Assembly (NCBI RefSeq): GCF_900111885.1
Contig: NZ_FOKG01000010.1
Coordinates: 62,001 to 126,000, forward strand
Reading direction: 5' to 3'
From: Amycolatopsis marina
Lineage (GTDB): Bacteria; Actinomycetota; Actinomycetes; Mycobacteriales; Pseudonocardiaceae
Length of the DNA stretch: 64,000 nt
Below, piece after piece: positions 1 to 7,769 of the stretch (its first letter is position 1; every line of letters starts with the position of its first letter). The notes under the pieces are model-generated. The model searched no databases. It saw only the letters and a program-made list of their open reading frames with translations, and was not told where the DNA came from. A program made the position numbers and the translations under genes.

Positions 1-876
1 GTCCGGCCCGACCAGCGCGCGTGCGATGTGCGGTACCGCGAGCCCGACGAAGCCGATCGGCCCCGCCGCGGCGACCGCCGCACCCGCGAGCACCACGACG
101 ATGGCGCCGCAGCTGATCCGCACGCGGACGGTCCGCTGCCCCAGGGCCGAGGCCATCTGCTCGCCCAGGCTCAGTGCGTTGAGCTGACGAGAGACGAGCA
201 GGCCCGCGGCGAGACCGGTCAGCAACAGCGGCGCGGTGAGCGCGAGCACCGTGTCGCCACGCCCCGCGAGCGATCCGGCCAGCCAGAACCGGACCTCGTC
301 CAGGGTTCGCTGGTCGAAGACCAGCACGAGTGTGGTCCAGGCGTGCAGCAACATCGTGACCACCACGCCGGCGAGGGCGAGCTTGACCGGCGACGTCGCC
401 GAACGGGCTGTCCCACCCAGCAGGTACACGACGACGACGGAGAGGGCCGCTCCCGCGAAGGCGAACCACACGTACCCGGTAGGGCTGACGACTCCGAACA
501 GGTGAACGGCGCCGACGACGCCGAAGGCCGCCCCCGCGTTGATGCCGAGGATGCCGGGTTCGGCGAGCGGGTTCCGCGTCACCGCCTGCATCAGGCCACC
601 GGCGACCGCGAGAGCTGCTCCGACCCCGAGTCCGATGAGCGTGCGTGGCAGCCGCATCTCGCGGACGATGAGGTGCTCATTCGAGCCGTCGAAGGCGAAC
701 ACCGCCTCGAACACCGTGCCCACCGGCAGTGGGACCGAACCGAGCGCGAGGCTGGCGCAACACGCCGCCAGCAACAGGCACGCGGCACCGGCCATTCCCG
801 CGACTCGCCACTGACTGGCGAGCAGGACCCCGCGCTGCCGGTCGCGCGGTGGCGCCGCGGCCGGAGCAGGCGTCAC
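1..876 (-). CDS. FecCD-family iron-siderophore ABC permease (3' end beyond window)
   Basis: Integral membrane permease of a ferric-siderophore importer, working with the binding protein encoded just upstream. The reverse-strand reading starts at GTG 876-874, whose GTGA overlaps the TGA of the binding-protein gene, so the two are translationally coupled. The 292 codons present encode several hydrophobic segments. They include the family hallmark GGLMQAVTRNPLAEPGILGI, in the region that contacts the ATPase, and VPHIARALVGPD close to the window edge. FecCD permeases usually have about 340 residues, so roughly 50 residues are missing, beyond base 1. A second permease and an ATPase gene would be expected further left. 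A long open frame on the plus strand here is a GC-rich shadow. Confidence 0.93.
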   Translation of the reverse strand, partial: MTPAPAAAPPRDRQRGVLLASQWRVAGMAGAACLLLAACCASLALGSVPLPVGTVFEAVFAFDGSNEHLIVREMRLPRTLIGLGVGAALAVAGGLMQAVTRNPLAEPGILGINAGAAFGVVGAVHLFGVVSPTGYVWFAFAGAALSVVVVYLLGGTARSATSPVKLALAGVVVTMLLHAWTTLVLVFDQRTLDEVRFWLAGSLAGRGDTVLALTAPLLLTGLAAGLLVSRQLNALSLGEQMASALGQRTVRVRISCGAIVVVLAGAAVAAAGPIGFVGLAVPHIARALVGPD

Positions 877-1805
877 TCGAACGCTTCCTCGAGATCATCG
901 AGGACGGCTTGGGCGGCGATGTAGTTGTTGGCGATCCATGTCTTGTAGTCGACCGGATGGACCTGGTCGTTGCGCACGGCTTCGAGGTTGCCCCACAAGG
1001 GGTTCTGACGTGCCCGCTCGAGGAGGTTGGGCTTGTCCTCGTCGCCGTCGGCGATGGTGTAGGCGAACATCGCGTCGCCGTCGGCTTCAGGCAAGCGTTC
1101 CAGACTGATCGGGACGAATCCGGAGCCTTCTTCCGCTACGTCCTGCGCTGCGGGCCGGGAAAACCCGACGTCCGCGACGATCTGGCCGGCAAACGAGTTG
1201 CGCACCTCGAGGCGGAGCTCTTCGGTGTGGAAGCGGACAACGGACACTTCGGTTCCGCCCGGATCGCCTACCGCCTCAGCGACCTCCGCGACCCGCGCGT
1301 CGTACTCGGCCACGGCCTCGTCGGCCTTGTCCCGCAGCTGCAGCACCTCGGCCACGTCGGTCAGATGCTGCTTCCAACCGCTGGACCCAGGCCACCGCAG
1401 CACCACGGTGGGGGCGATTCCGGACAGTTGGTCGTATACCTCCTCGTGCAGGTCGGTGGCGATGATGAGGTCAGGCGAGACCCCCGCGACCTTCTCGAGA
1501 TCCAGCTCCTGTGAGTGGCCGACGTGCTTCATCTGCCCGATGTCGTAGCCCTCGGGGACATCCACGCCGTGGATGGGTTCCTCGTTGAACGCGTAGCCGA
1601 CGGGCGGCTCGTCCAGCGCCACCATCGCGGACAGCGTCGGTGCCCACAAGGTCACGACCCGCTGCGGGGCGGCGGGGATCTGCGTCTCCCCCTTGACGTG
1701 CTGAACCGTTCGGGTGTTTCCCGCACCCTCGCCGTCGTCGGCTTGGCCGGAGCAGGCGGCCAGTGGGAGCAGAGCAACCAGAAAAAGGCCGATCGATCGG
1801 CGCAT
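873..1805 (-). CDS. Iron-siderophore ABC transporter substrate-binding lipoprotein (FecB/FepB-like)
   Basis: Extracytoplasmic, lipid-anchored binding protein that should deliver ferric siderophore to the FecCD permease encoded directly downstream. The 310-residue product has a signal peptide ending in the lipobox LAAC with Cys18. It continues with a periplasmic-binding fold typical of the TroA/FecB superfamily: QRVVTLW near residue 50, VSPDLIIATDL in the middle, and a C-terminal helix. ATG 1805-1803 is preceded by an AAAGG-like ribosome site about 8 bases away. The stop overlaps the permease start by 4 bp. A 19-bp iron box lies about 50 bp upstream, so Fe-dependent repression by a DtxR/IdeR homologue is likely. 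The siderophore specificity cannot be read from the sequence. Confidence 0.93.
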   Translation of the reverse strand: MRRSIGLFLVALLPLAACSGQADDGEGAGNTRTVQHVKGETQIPAAPQRVVTLWAPTLSAMVALDEPPVGYAFNEEPIHGVDVPEGYDIGQMKHVGHSQELDLEKVAGVSPDLIIATDLHEEVYDQLSGIAPTVVLRWPGSSGWKQHLTDVAEVLQLRDKADEAVAEYDARVAEVAEAVGDPGGTEVSVVRFHTEELRLEVRNSFAGQIVADVGFSRPAAQDVAEEGSGFVPISLERLPEADGDAMFAYTIADGDEDKPNLLERARQNPLWGNLEAVRNDQVHPVDYKTWIANNYIAAQAVLDDLEEAFE

Positions 1806-1855
1806 GCGGCAAGCCTTTCGTCCTCGTCGACAACGCCTCCCATTCGGGCGACAAG

Positions 1856-1874
1856 TTCGGCAAGGCTAACCTAA
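1856..1874 (-). promoter_or_regulatory. DtxR/IdeR-type iron box upstream of siderophore uptake genes
   Basis: Read on the minus strand, the 19-mer matches the IdeR consensus (TTAGGTTAGCCTAACCTAA) at 16 of 19 positions, with a perfect left half and central CCT. It sits about 50 bp before the ATG at 1805 and overlaps the 3' end of the upstream gene. Confidence 0.75.
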
Positions 1875-2870
1875 GCGCGTTTTGGGTGCCAAGACCTGGT
1901 CCACCTTCTGGACGGTGTTACCGTCACGGTTGTCGTGCGCGAACCCGAGCAACGCCCATGCTTGCCGCTGCACGGGTTCGACCTGGCCGCAACCGTCCGT
2001 GACCGCGTGCCCCACGGGCTCCCGCCGAAGCGATACCGCGAACCGCCGGTCGCCGGCCGACACCACGACCTCGACCAAGCCGTCACCCATCTCGATCGGT
2101 GAGGCCGCGACCACGTCCGCCACGCCGTCGAGATTGGTCGCTTCCCGAACGAAATGCTCGGCGGCCTGAGCTGACGATGGCTGCCCGGATCTGCCGCGCA
2201 GGTTCGCCAGCTGGACACGCCCGTCGCGGTAACGGTTCGCCGCCGAGAGAGCGGAGATCGGGTTGAGGTGGCCGTAGTACAAGCCGTGCGGAAAACACAC
2301 CAGATTGGCCGCGAAGCGGTCCCCGCCGATGTGCGTGCACTCCCATGCCTCGTCGTGTTCGCCGCCGATCGCGCGAAGCACGGGGCGGCCGAATTCGGCA
2401 CAACAAGCATCTCGCTTCCCGTGGGTACACACGGTGAACAGCGGATCCGAGCGCGGATGTCCGAAGTCAGGTTCGACCCCGGCGGCCAGGCCCTCGAGAT
2501 CGATGTCGAGGACTTCGCGGTAGTCGCCGATGCGGGCCTGACGCATCCACGGCGAAGGGCCGAAGCTGTAGACCAGCACGCAGATCGGGCGCTGAACATC
2601 GCGCCCGCCGGAACGGCGGATCAGCACCACTCGTACCCCGGGCGCCCTCCGCTGGATCTCGGCCACCAGGTCGCCCCCCACCGCCTGCTCGACCGCGCCG
2701 ATCGGCCACGGGCCGGGGTGTTCGAGCAGCAACCAGGCGCGGGTCGTCCCCGCACTTCCGGCCAACGGCTCCCCGAGACCTGCGCTCACCGCCGCGCAGG
2801 CGTCGACACGCTTGCTTCTGCCCAGGCGCGCGACGGACTGCGTAGCGTTCAGCGCGGCAACAGAAGACAT
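1866..2870 (-). CDS. Sucrase/ferredoxin-like (thioredoxin-like Fe-S) protein
   Basis: The product (334 residues from the chosen start) belongs to the actinobacterial sucrase/ferredoxin-like family, which has a thioredoxin-like [2Fe-2S] ferredoxin fold. The diagnostic cluster-binding segment CTHGKRDACC lies near residues 146-155 and is followed by GGDRFAANL near 180. I chose ATG 2870 because GAGG stands 6 bases upstream; a GTG at 2900 in frame has no comparable site. Related genes often accompany siderophore uptake, where a reductive iron-release role has been suggested. That role is inference here, supported by the iron box upstream and the siderophore genes downstream. The stop codon lies inside the iron box of the next operon. 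Confidence 0.85.
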   Translation of the reverse strand: MSSVAALNATQSVARLGRSKRVDACAAVSAGLGEPLAGSAGTTRAWLLLEHPGPWPIGAVEQAVGGDLVAEIQRRAPGVRVVLIRRSGGRDVQRPICVLVYSFGPSPWMRQARIGDYREVLDIDLEGLAAGVEPDFGHPRSDPLFTVCTHGKRDACCAEFGRPVLRAIGGEHDEAWECTHIGGDRFAANLVCFPHGLYYGHLNPISALSAANRYRDGRVQLANLRGRSGQPSSAQAAEHFVREATNLDGVADVVAASPIEMGDGLVEVVVSAGDRRFAVSLRREPVGHAVTDGCGQVEPVQRQAWALLGFAHDNRDGNTVQKVDQVLAPKTRLG

Positions 2871-2904
2871 CGTCGACCTCAACTCGAAACGGAAAGGCAC
2901 CTTG

Positions 2905-2923
2905 TTTAGTTAGCCTACCCTAC
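2905..2923. promoter_or_regulatory. Second DtxR/IdeR-type iron box
   Basis: This 19-mer matches the IdeR consensus at 15 of 19 positions with an intact core TTAGCCTA. It lies 35-53 bp upstream of the ATG at 2870 of the sucrase/ferredoxin-like gene. It implies that this gene and the siderophore genes respond to the same iron signal. Confidence 0.65.
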
Positions 2924-3146
2924 TCGTGGCACCGCTAAACCCGCGCAGTGCCGCGCCGACGGGTTGGTGCGCCGTCCTCGAACCCTTGTACTCAAGGGGA
3001 AACCGCAATAATGAAGAAGGTTCGAGTTACGACGTCACCATCACCATTCGGGTGCCCGGATGTCGGTTCGACGAACAGTGACGAAGCCGAGATGCGCGAC
3101 AGGGGAATCCGCGCACGTAATTGCTGCGCGGATGGCCGCCATGCGT

Positions 3147-3557
3147 TCAGCCGGTCACCCAGCCACGGGCGCGCGCGGCGCGCGTCAACTCCTCGCGAAC
3201 CGCGACGATCTGCCCGGCCGTCATGGCCGGGGCGGCACGCAGCATGATCTCCGTGACCTCTTCCAGAAACTCCGGTTCCGAGAGCACATCGCACATGTCG
3301 TCGTCCACGGGTTTGGTCGCGCTCATCGGCGCCGCCCGGCGGGCCTCCGACTCCGGCAGGCGCACCCTGGACGCCTTGAGACCGCGCTCCCCGTCCTCGA
3401 TCTCGAACTGGACCCGCAGACCGGGCGTCACGTGGCTCTTGTCGAACGTGAGGTCGTTGACGTGGATGAACACGTCCTCGCCGCCGGAGTCCGGTGCCAC
3501 GAAGCCGTATCCCTTGTACTCGTCGAACCGCACGACCTTGCCCGTGGTCAACGTCAT
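3147..3557 (-). CDS. Cold-shock-domain protein with C-terminal extension (CspB-like)
   Basis: Predicted single-stranded nucleic-acid chaperone. Residues 1-66 form a cold-shock domain with the RNP1-like motif KGYGFVAP and RNP2-like DVFIHV. Residues 67-136 are a helical extension ending in a hydrophobic and Arg-rich tail. At 136 residues it has the length of the longer actinobacterial CspB type (for example the mycobacterial CspB of about 135 residues), not the 67-residue CspA type. ATG 3557 is preceded by a GGAAGG element about 11 bases away. It is transcribed alone on the minus strand, divergent from the genes that begin at 4025. Confidence 0.92.
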   Translation of the reverse strand: MTLTTGKVVRFDEYKGYGFVAPDSGGEDVFIHVNDLTFDKSHVTPGLRVQFEIEDGERGLKASRVRLPESEARRAAPMSATKPVDDDMCDVLSEPEFLEEVTEIMLRAAPAMTAGQIVAVREELTRAARARGWVTG

Positions 3558-4024
3558 CCCGACCCCATCCCTTCCTGGCTGTACTGATCAGGTGCTGCTC
3601 AGCCGGTGAGCTCCACCGGCGCGATGCTATCGAAGGGCCACGGAGACCTGGGGTGACGGCGTGCGTGCGCAGGTCGGGTGGTGCGACCCGTCCTCCCGCG
3701 CGCAGGACCGGCCGCGTGCCTAGGCCGATCGGCGCAGCAGGATGCGATCTACATTGGACGTGGCTGCCGGTCCTGCGGGTCAGCGCGTCCGTACCCGATT
3801 CCGGGCCCCGTAGCTCCTCCGTACGAACTGCGGTTTGGCCGCTGCGTATCCGCCTGACCTGCTGTTTTCTTCCTCGGCTCTCGAACCTCGCTGGAACCGC
3901 GATTGGCAGCGTCGGCCGGGACCATGGGAACTGTCCGGAACTCGAGTCAACACCAGCGCGGTCGTGCGTCCGTTCGGAAGGTAGGGACGCTTGCGCCCGA
4001 TGCTCGACCATGGAGGGTCCGAAA
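3558..4024. other. Intergenic region with CCGTA direct repeats
   Basis: A 467-bp gap between the divergent cold-shock gene and the small gene at 4025. I see no convincing gene in it. CCGTA occurs at 3789, 3808 and 3819; the last two are exactly 11 bp apart, the spacing usual for SARP or OmpR-type tandem sites. The short inverted repeat GCCGGTG...CACCGGC near 3601-3619 is the only other structure noticed. Confidence 0.4.
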
Positions 4025-4207
4025 ATGACGATGCATGATCCGGAATGCGGCGACTGTGGCGGAACCGGTTGGTTGCAGGAGACCGTTGTGGACCGTGACA
4101 CCGGGACCATCTCTTCCCAGGAGGCCCTGTGTCGGCGGGCTCCCGTGCCCGCGCAGCGCCACATCCCCCGCCGGGAGACTGCCGAAGCCTGTCTTCCCCG
4201 GTACTGA
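4025..4207 (+). CDS. Small CxxCxGTG zinc-knuckle-like protein
   Basis: A 60-residue protein. ATG 4025 has GGAGGG 7 bases upstream, a strong ribosome site. Near the N terminus is CGDCGGTGW (Cys8 and Cys11), the half-knuckle seen in DnaJ-type CxxCxGxG zinc fingers. Two further cysteines (36 and 56) could complete a metal site. The rest is polar and Arg-rich. It sits 57 bp before the membrane BTAD-like gene and is probably co-transcribed with it. I do not recognise an established function. A longer open frame in the same register extends upstream to 3494 but has no coding character. Confidence 0.55.
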   Translation: MTMHDPECGDCGGTGWLQETVVDRDTGTISSQEALCRRAPVPAQRHIPRRETAEACLPRY

Positions 4208-4264
4208 CCCGGCCGTCTTCATCCACTTCACCAACTGGCGACACAGGAGCGCAGGAAACCACCC

Positions 4265-6145
4265 ATGCACCAGCAGGCGTTCGTTCTCGTGTTGTGGGTG
4301 ACCGCTGCGTGTGTCGTTGTCGGAATCGTCGCGGCAGGCACGGATGTGGCGCGCAGGAAATGGCGCCGCCGCCGCGAGGGCTCCGGGACGGCACCGGGCA
4401 GCTGGGAGGTGCGGGATCCGGCGCTGGCTGTCGCGGTGCAATCCGCGCTGTCGATGTTGGCCAAGTTGAACGCTCCCAGGGCGCACACCGTGATGGTGAG
4501 CGGGAGTCAAGTACTGGTCCGTTTCGTCCGCCCTGCCGCCACCCCGCCGCGGTTGCCCTGGAAGCTGGCCGCGGGTGGTCCGCTGGGGGGCAGCTGGGAG
4601 GCCGATCTCGCCGAGCTGGGCAAGCTACACCACGGCCCGCCACCCAGGACCGCATTCGTTCAGGTCGGTACCGCCGGTGACGCCAGTGTGCTGGTCGACC
4701 TGCTGGCCGCCCCCGGATTGATCAGCATCAGCGGTGACCAGGGACTGGCCTGCCGCATCGCCAACGGTTTCGTGTTCGATCTGGTCAGCAACCCGTGGTC
4801 GCGGCAGATCGACGTCGTGCTGGTCGGCTTCGAGACCGACGTGCGTGTTCCGGAGCCAGGACGCGTGACGTCGTTGCGAACACTGGCGGAGCTCCGGAGT
4901 GAGGACGCGGTGGAGCCGGTGCAGGGCTCGGTCATCGTGCTGGCGCAACCACCCATGGGCAGGGATGCGCAACGGGTGCGCGCCCTGCTCGCCGAATCGG
5001 GTGGAAGAAGCACCGCCCTCTGTGTCGGCCCTTCCGCGTTGGCGGGCTGGATCCTGGAGGCCGTGTCCGAGGACGCCCTGTCCGTACCCGCTCTGGGGCT
5101 GTCCGTCACACCGGCGGTGGTTGAGGTCGAGAAGACGCAACTGCGGCTCTTCGGCGATTACCGAGACGACCTGCTCATTCCCGCGAGGGCGACCTCCGAC
5201 GACGAGCCGACGATCGTGCTCAGCAGGCCGGCCGCGCCTCCGGCGAACGACCGGGAAGCAACCGCTGGTGCGTATCCGAGCATTTCGGCGGAGGTCATCG
5301 AGGTGCCGACGCAGAAGCCACGCGAACCTCTCCGACGTGGTGTCGTGTTGCCGCGTGCCTGGAGCGACACGATCCGGACGCTCGCAGCGCCGGTGACCAC
5401 CGACGCCCAGCGGGCCGCGCTGTGGCCCGCAGTGGTCGAGGTGCGCCTGCTCGGACGACTGGAGGTCGTCGCCCTTGGTGCGGACGTGACCACAAGAGAC
5501 CCGGTGATCACCCGACTGATCCTGGAAAGTCTGCTGCCCGACGGCTTGTCGACGGCCGCGCTTGCCACCGCGATGCCTGGCGTTTCGCCGGCCGAGGCCG
5601 TGGCAGGTGACTACGTGTGGCTACCGATCGGGCAGTCCCGGTTGCCAATGGTCTATGAGGCGAGTGGCAACTGGCGGATACCCGCGGACGTCCGAGTCGA
5701 CTGGCACCTGTTCCAGGCACTGGTCGACGCGGCGGAACCGGTCAACGAGCTGGCTCGGTTGCACAGCGCGCTCGCGCTCATCCGTGGCCCGCTCGCCCCT
5801 GGCGGCGTCGGCCCGTACGCGGAGCAGGTGATGGCGCTGACGTCGGGAGCGACGTCGATCGTTGTGCACACCGTGCGCCGTGCCGCCGAACTCGCCGAGA
5901 AGGAACGGAATCTCGCGCTCGTCGAATGGACCCTGCGGCAGGGGATTTCCCTGTTTCCGGCGACAGAAGGCCTGTGGCGAACGTTGTTGCTGTTCCATCA
6001 TCAGCACGCCGCGGGCAAGTTACCCCGAGCCGTGCAGGAGATGTTCTCGGAGTTGTCCTCGGGTGTGCGGCATGCTCGGTTGGAGCCCGAGACCAGCGCT
6101 CTGCTGTCGCAACTCAGGCGCGATCGTGAGTTGTGGCTGTTGTGA
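4265..6145 (+). CDS. Membrane-anchored protein with BTAD-like C-terminal domain
   Basis: A 626-residue protein. Residues 5-25 form one transmembrane helix, followed by the basic stretch RRKWRRRR, so most of the protein should be cytoplasmic. The C-terminal third starts with the phrase VVEVRLLGRLEVVALG. It continues through a winged-helix-like part and a helical bacterial-transcriptional-activation-like part (VDWHLFQALVDAA, then ALVEWTLRQGISLFPATEGLW). This is the architecture of membrane-associated BTAD proteins of actinomycetes. The N-terminal half is unrecognised. ATG 4265 follows a weak purine stretch. The stop overlaps the upstream part of the next gene, and a SARP regulator using the same fold follows at 7770, which suggests a shared regulatory circuit (inference). 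Confidence 0.8.
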   Translation: MHQQAFVLVLWVTAACVVVGIVAAGTDVARRKWRRRREGSGTAPGSWEVRDPALAVAVQSALSMLAKLNAPRAHTVMVSGSQVLVRFVRPAATPPRLPWKLAAGGPLGGSWEADLAELGKLHHGPPPRTAFVQVGTAGDASVLVDLLAAPGLISISGDQGLACRIANGFVFDLVSNPWSRQIDVVLVGFETDVRVPEPGRVTSLRTLAELRSEDAVEPVQGSVIVLAQPPMGRDAQRVRALLAESGGRSTALCVGPSALAGWILEAVSEDALSVPALGLSVTPAVVEVEKTQLRLFGDYRDDLLIPARATSDDEPTIVLSRPAAPPANDREATAGAYPSISAEVIEVPTQKPREPLRRGVVLPRAWSDTIRTLAAPVTTDAQRAALWPAVVEVRLLGRLEVVALGADVTTRDPVITRLILESLLPDGLSTAALATAMPGVSPAEAVAGDYVWLPIGQSRLPMVYEASGNWRIPADVRVDWHLFQALVDAAEPVNELARLHSALALIRGPLAPGGVGPYAEQVMALTSGATSIVVHTVRRAAELAEKERNLALVEWTLRQGISLFPATEGLWRTLLLFHHQHAAGKLPRAVQEMFSELSSGVRHARLEPETSALLSQLRRDRELWLL

Positions 6146-6171
6146 GTATGACCAGGCTACGAGGAGGATGG

Positions 6172-7521
6172 ATGTGGCCTTCCGGTGGCCGAATCGACGG
6201 TGACAGGCTGATTCGATTCGTCAACGACTGGACGCTCATTCGACTCCGGGAACTCAACGATTCGGTTCTGTCGGGGCGCTCGAAGCCGGAAGAGCTGATC
6301 CGGGAACTGAACGAGAGAGTCCTTCCGCGCCTGCCCGACGACCTTCGTGGCCTCGCACCCGACCGAGCCGCTCGCCTGCTCGTACCACTCGGCCTGCTCG
6401 GTGCTTCGGTGGCGAAGCACATGCAGGAACGGCACGCCTATCTCCGTGCCCAACCGGCCCGGAGCCTGTCCGCCCTCGTCACTGGTAAGAGCCGCGGAAA
6501 CTTCCTTCGTTACTTCCGCGAACTCGCGGAGATCAGCGCCACCGGCCATCCGAGCCGGGACGCTTTCGCGTCGTTGGTCAGGTGGAACGTGCCCACCGTG
6601 CGGGTCCAGTGGGCAGGGCAGCCTCTCGCAGTGGTCGAAGGAGTCTTCTCCGACTCCTCCGTGCGCACGTATACCAGCGGTGCCGGCGAGGCCGCGCTGC
6701 TGATTGTGCTGAAGAAGTGCGAGGCGGTCGAACTGGCCGTCAACGAGCTACTCGAGCCGATCTGTGCAGGGGATCTCAGCCCCTCGGGCGAGGAAGGCCG
6801 GGAACGGGCCGCAGTTGCCACCGCCCTGCTGGGAGTCGTGCGGCAGCTGCTGGCTGAATTCACCGAGGACCTGGTGCGCGGACGGTCGGGCGGCACGAGT
6901 CCGACGGATGCCGTCGCCCGATTCAGTGTGCACTGGCGACTCGGGGACGTGCCCCCGAGTTCTGCGCGGAACGTCGAGTACGTCAGGCGTGATCTGCTGC
7001 TCGGTATCGGTGCGCCTGGTTTTCGCGATCACCTGTTCCGGCTGCTTCCCGGTCTGCTCAGGACCGAGCAAGCGACGCTGTCGGAGTTGGTGAGCAGGCC
7101 GAGCCTGTCCGACCAGATTCTGCGGGTGGCCGGCCTGGGGCACGCCTCGTCCGTGCCGCGTTCTGCCGGCTGGCTGCACAAGTCGGTGGCGAAGCAAGCC
7201 TGGCTGGCCGATTACCATCTGTTGTTCCGGATGAACGCCGAGGTGAGTGCGGCGCATCTGGCGATGACCAGGAAGTTGCTGCCCGACCGCGACCGAGTCG
7301 TGGAAGAGACGGGCAAGCAACTCGAACGGGTGACGCCGAACGGTGAGTGTTGCGTGGACACCGATGAGACGGTCCTGTCTCGGCTGAGTCTCGCTCGCGA
7401 GCAGCATCCCCTCGCCGGTTCGCTACGAGCTTCGTTCCTGAGCGCCGTCTCAGGAACACACGCTCACGCCGAGCGTCCCGGATTCCCTGCTGACACGGAG
7501 GAATTCGTGCGAATGCGCTGA
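6172..7521 (+). CDS. Conserved-looking protein of unknown function
   Basis: A 449-residue soluble, mostly helical protein with no transmembrane segment or signal peptide that I can see. ATG 6172 has AGGAGG 4 bases upstream. Two earlier in-frame starts (GTG 6133 and ATG 6148) overlap or abut the preceding gene and have weaker sites. Helix-rich segments such as LIRELNERVLPRLPDDLRGL and LLRTEQATLSELVSRPSLS run throughout, with a Cys pair (ECC) near the C terminus. It is read in the same direction and within 27 bp of the membrane BTAD-like gene, so the two probably form an operon. I do not recognise the family. Confidence 0.75.
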   Translation: MWPSGGRIDGDRLIRFVNDWTLIRLRELNDSVLSGRSKPEELIRELNERVLPRLPDDLRGLAPDRAARLLVPLGLLGASVAKHMQERHAYLRAQPARSLSALVTGKSRGNFLRYFRELAEISATGHPSRDAFASLVRWNVPTVRVQWAGQPLAVVEGVFSDSSVRTYTSGAGEAALLIVLKKCEAVELAVNELLEPICAGDLSPSGEEGRERAAVATALLGVVRQLLAEFTEDLVRGRSGGTSPTDAVARFSVHWRLGDVPPSSARNVEYVRRDLLLGIGAPGFRDHLFRLLPGLLRTEQATLSELVSRPSLSDQILRVAGLGHASSVPRSAGWLHKSVAKQAWLADYHLLFRMNAEVSAAHLAMTRKLLPDRDRVVEETGKQLERVTPNGECCVDTDETVLSRLSLAREQHPLAGSLRASFLSAVSGTHAHAERPGFPADTEEFVRMR

Positions 7522-7769
7522 CCCAGAGCATCACATCACTCCGCTGTTACTCGTCAGCTTGCGCTGGCGCGCACGGTTCTTGCTGGCGCGCGCACGATCT
7601 GTTCATGAAGTGGCGTTCCGGCGGTCTGGGCATGGGCGCTGCCTCGAAGATTCGGTATGACAGAGTGGAAACACGCTGGCTCTTCCGGCTGGCGAGTCCG
7701 GATCCTGCACATCCCCTGGAACGAATCCCATCGACGCCGCGTCCATGGGACAAGGCCGGTGGAGAGGCG

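Noticed and set aside
28-924. Long plus-strand open frame at the left edge
   Set aside because: Its translation is Arg/Glu/His-rich without domain character and lies antisense to a clear FecCD permease; it is a GC-rich shadow.
3147-3557. C-terminal extension of the cold-shock protein as a novel fusion
   Set aside because: The longer CspB type of about 135 residues is widespread in actinobacteria.
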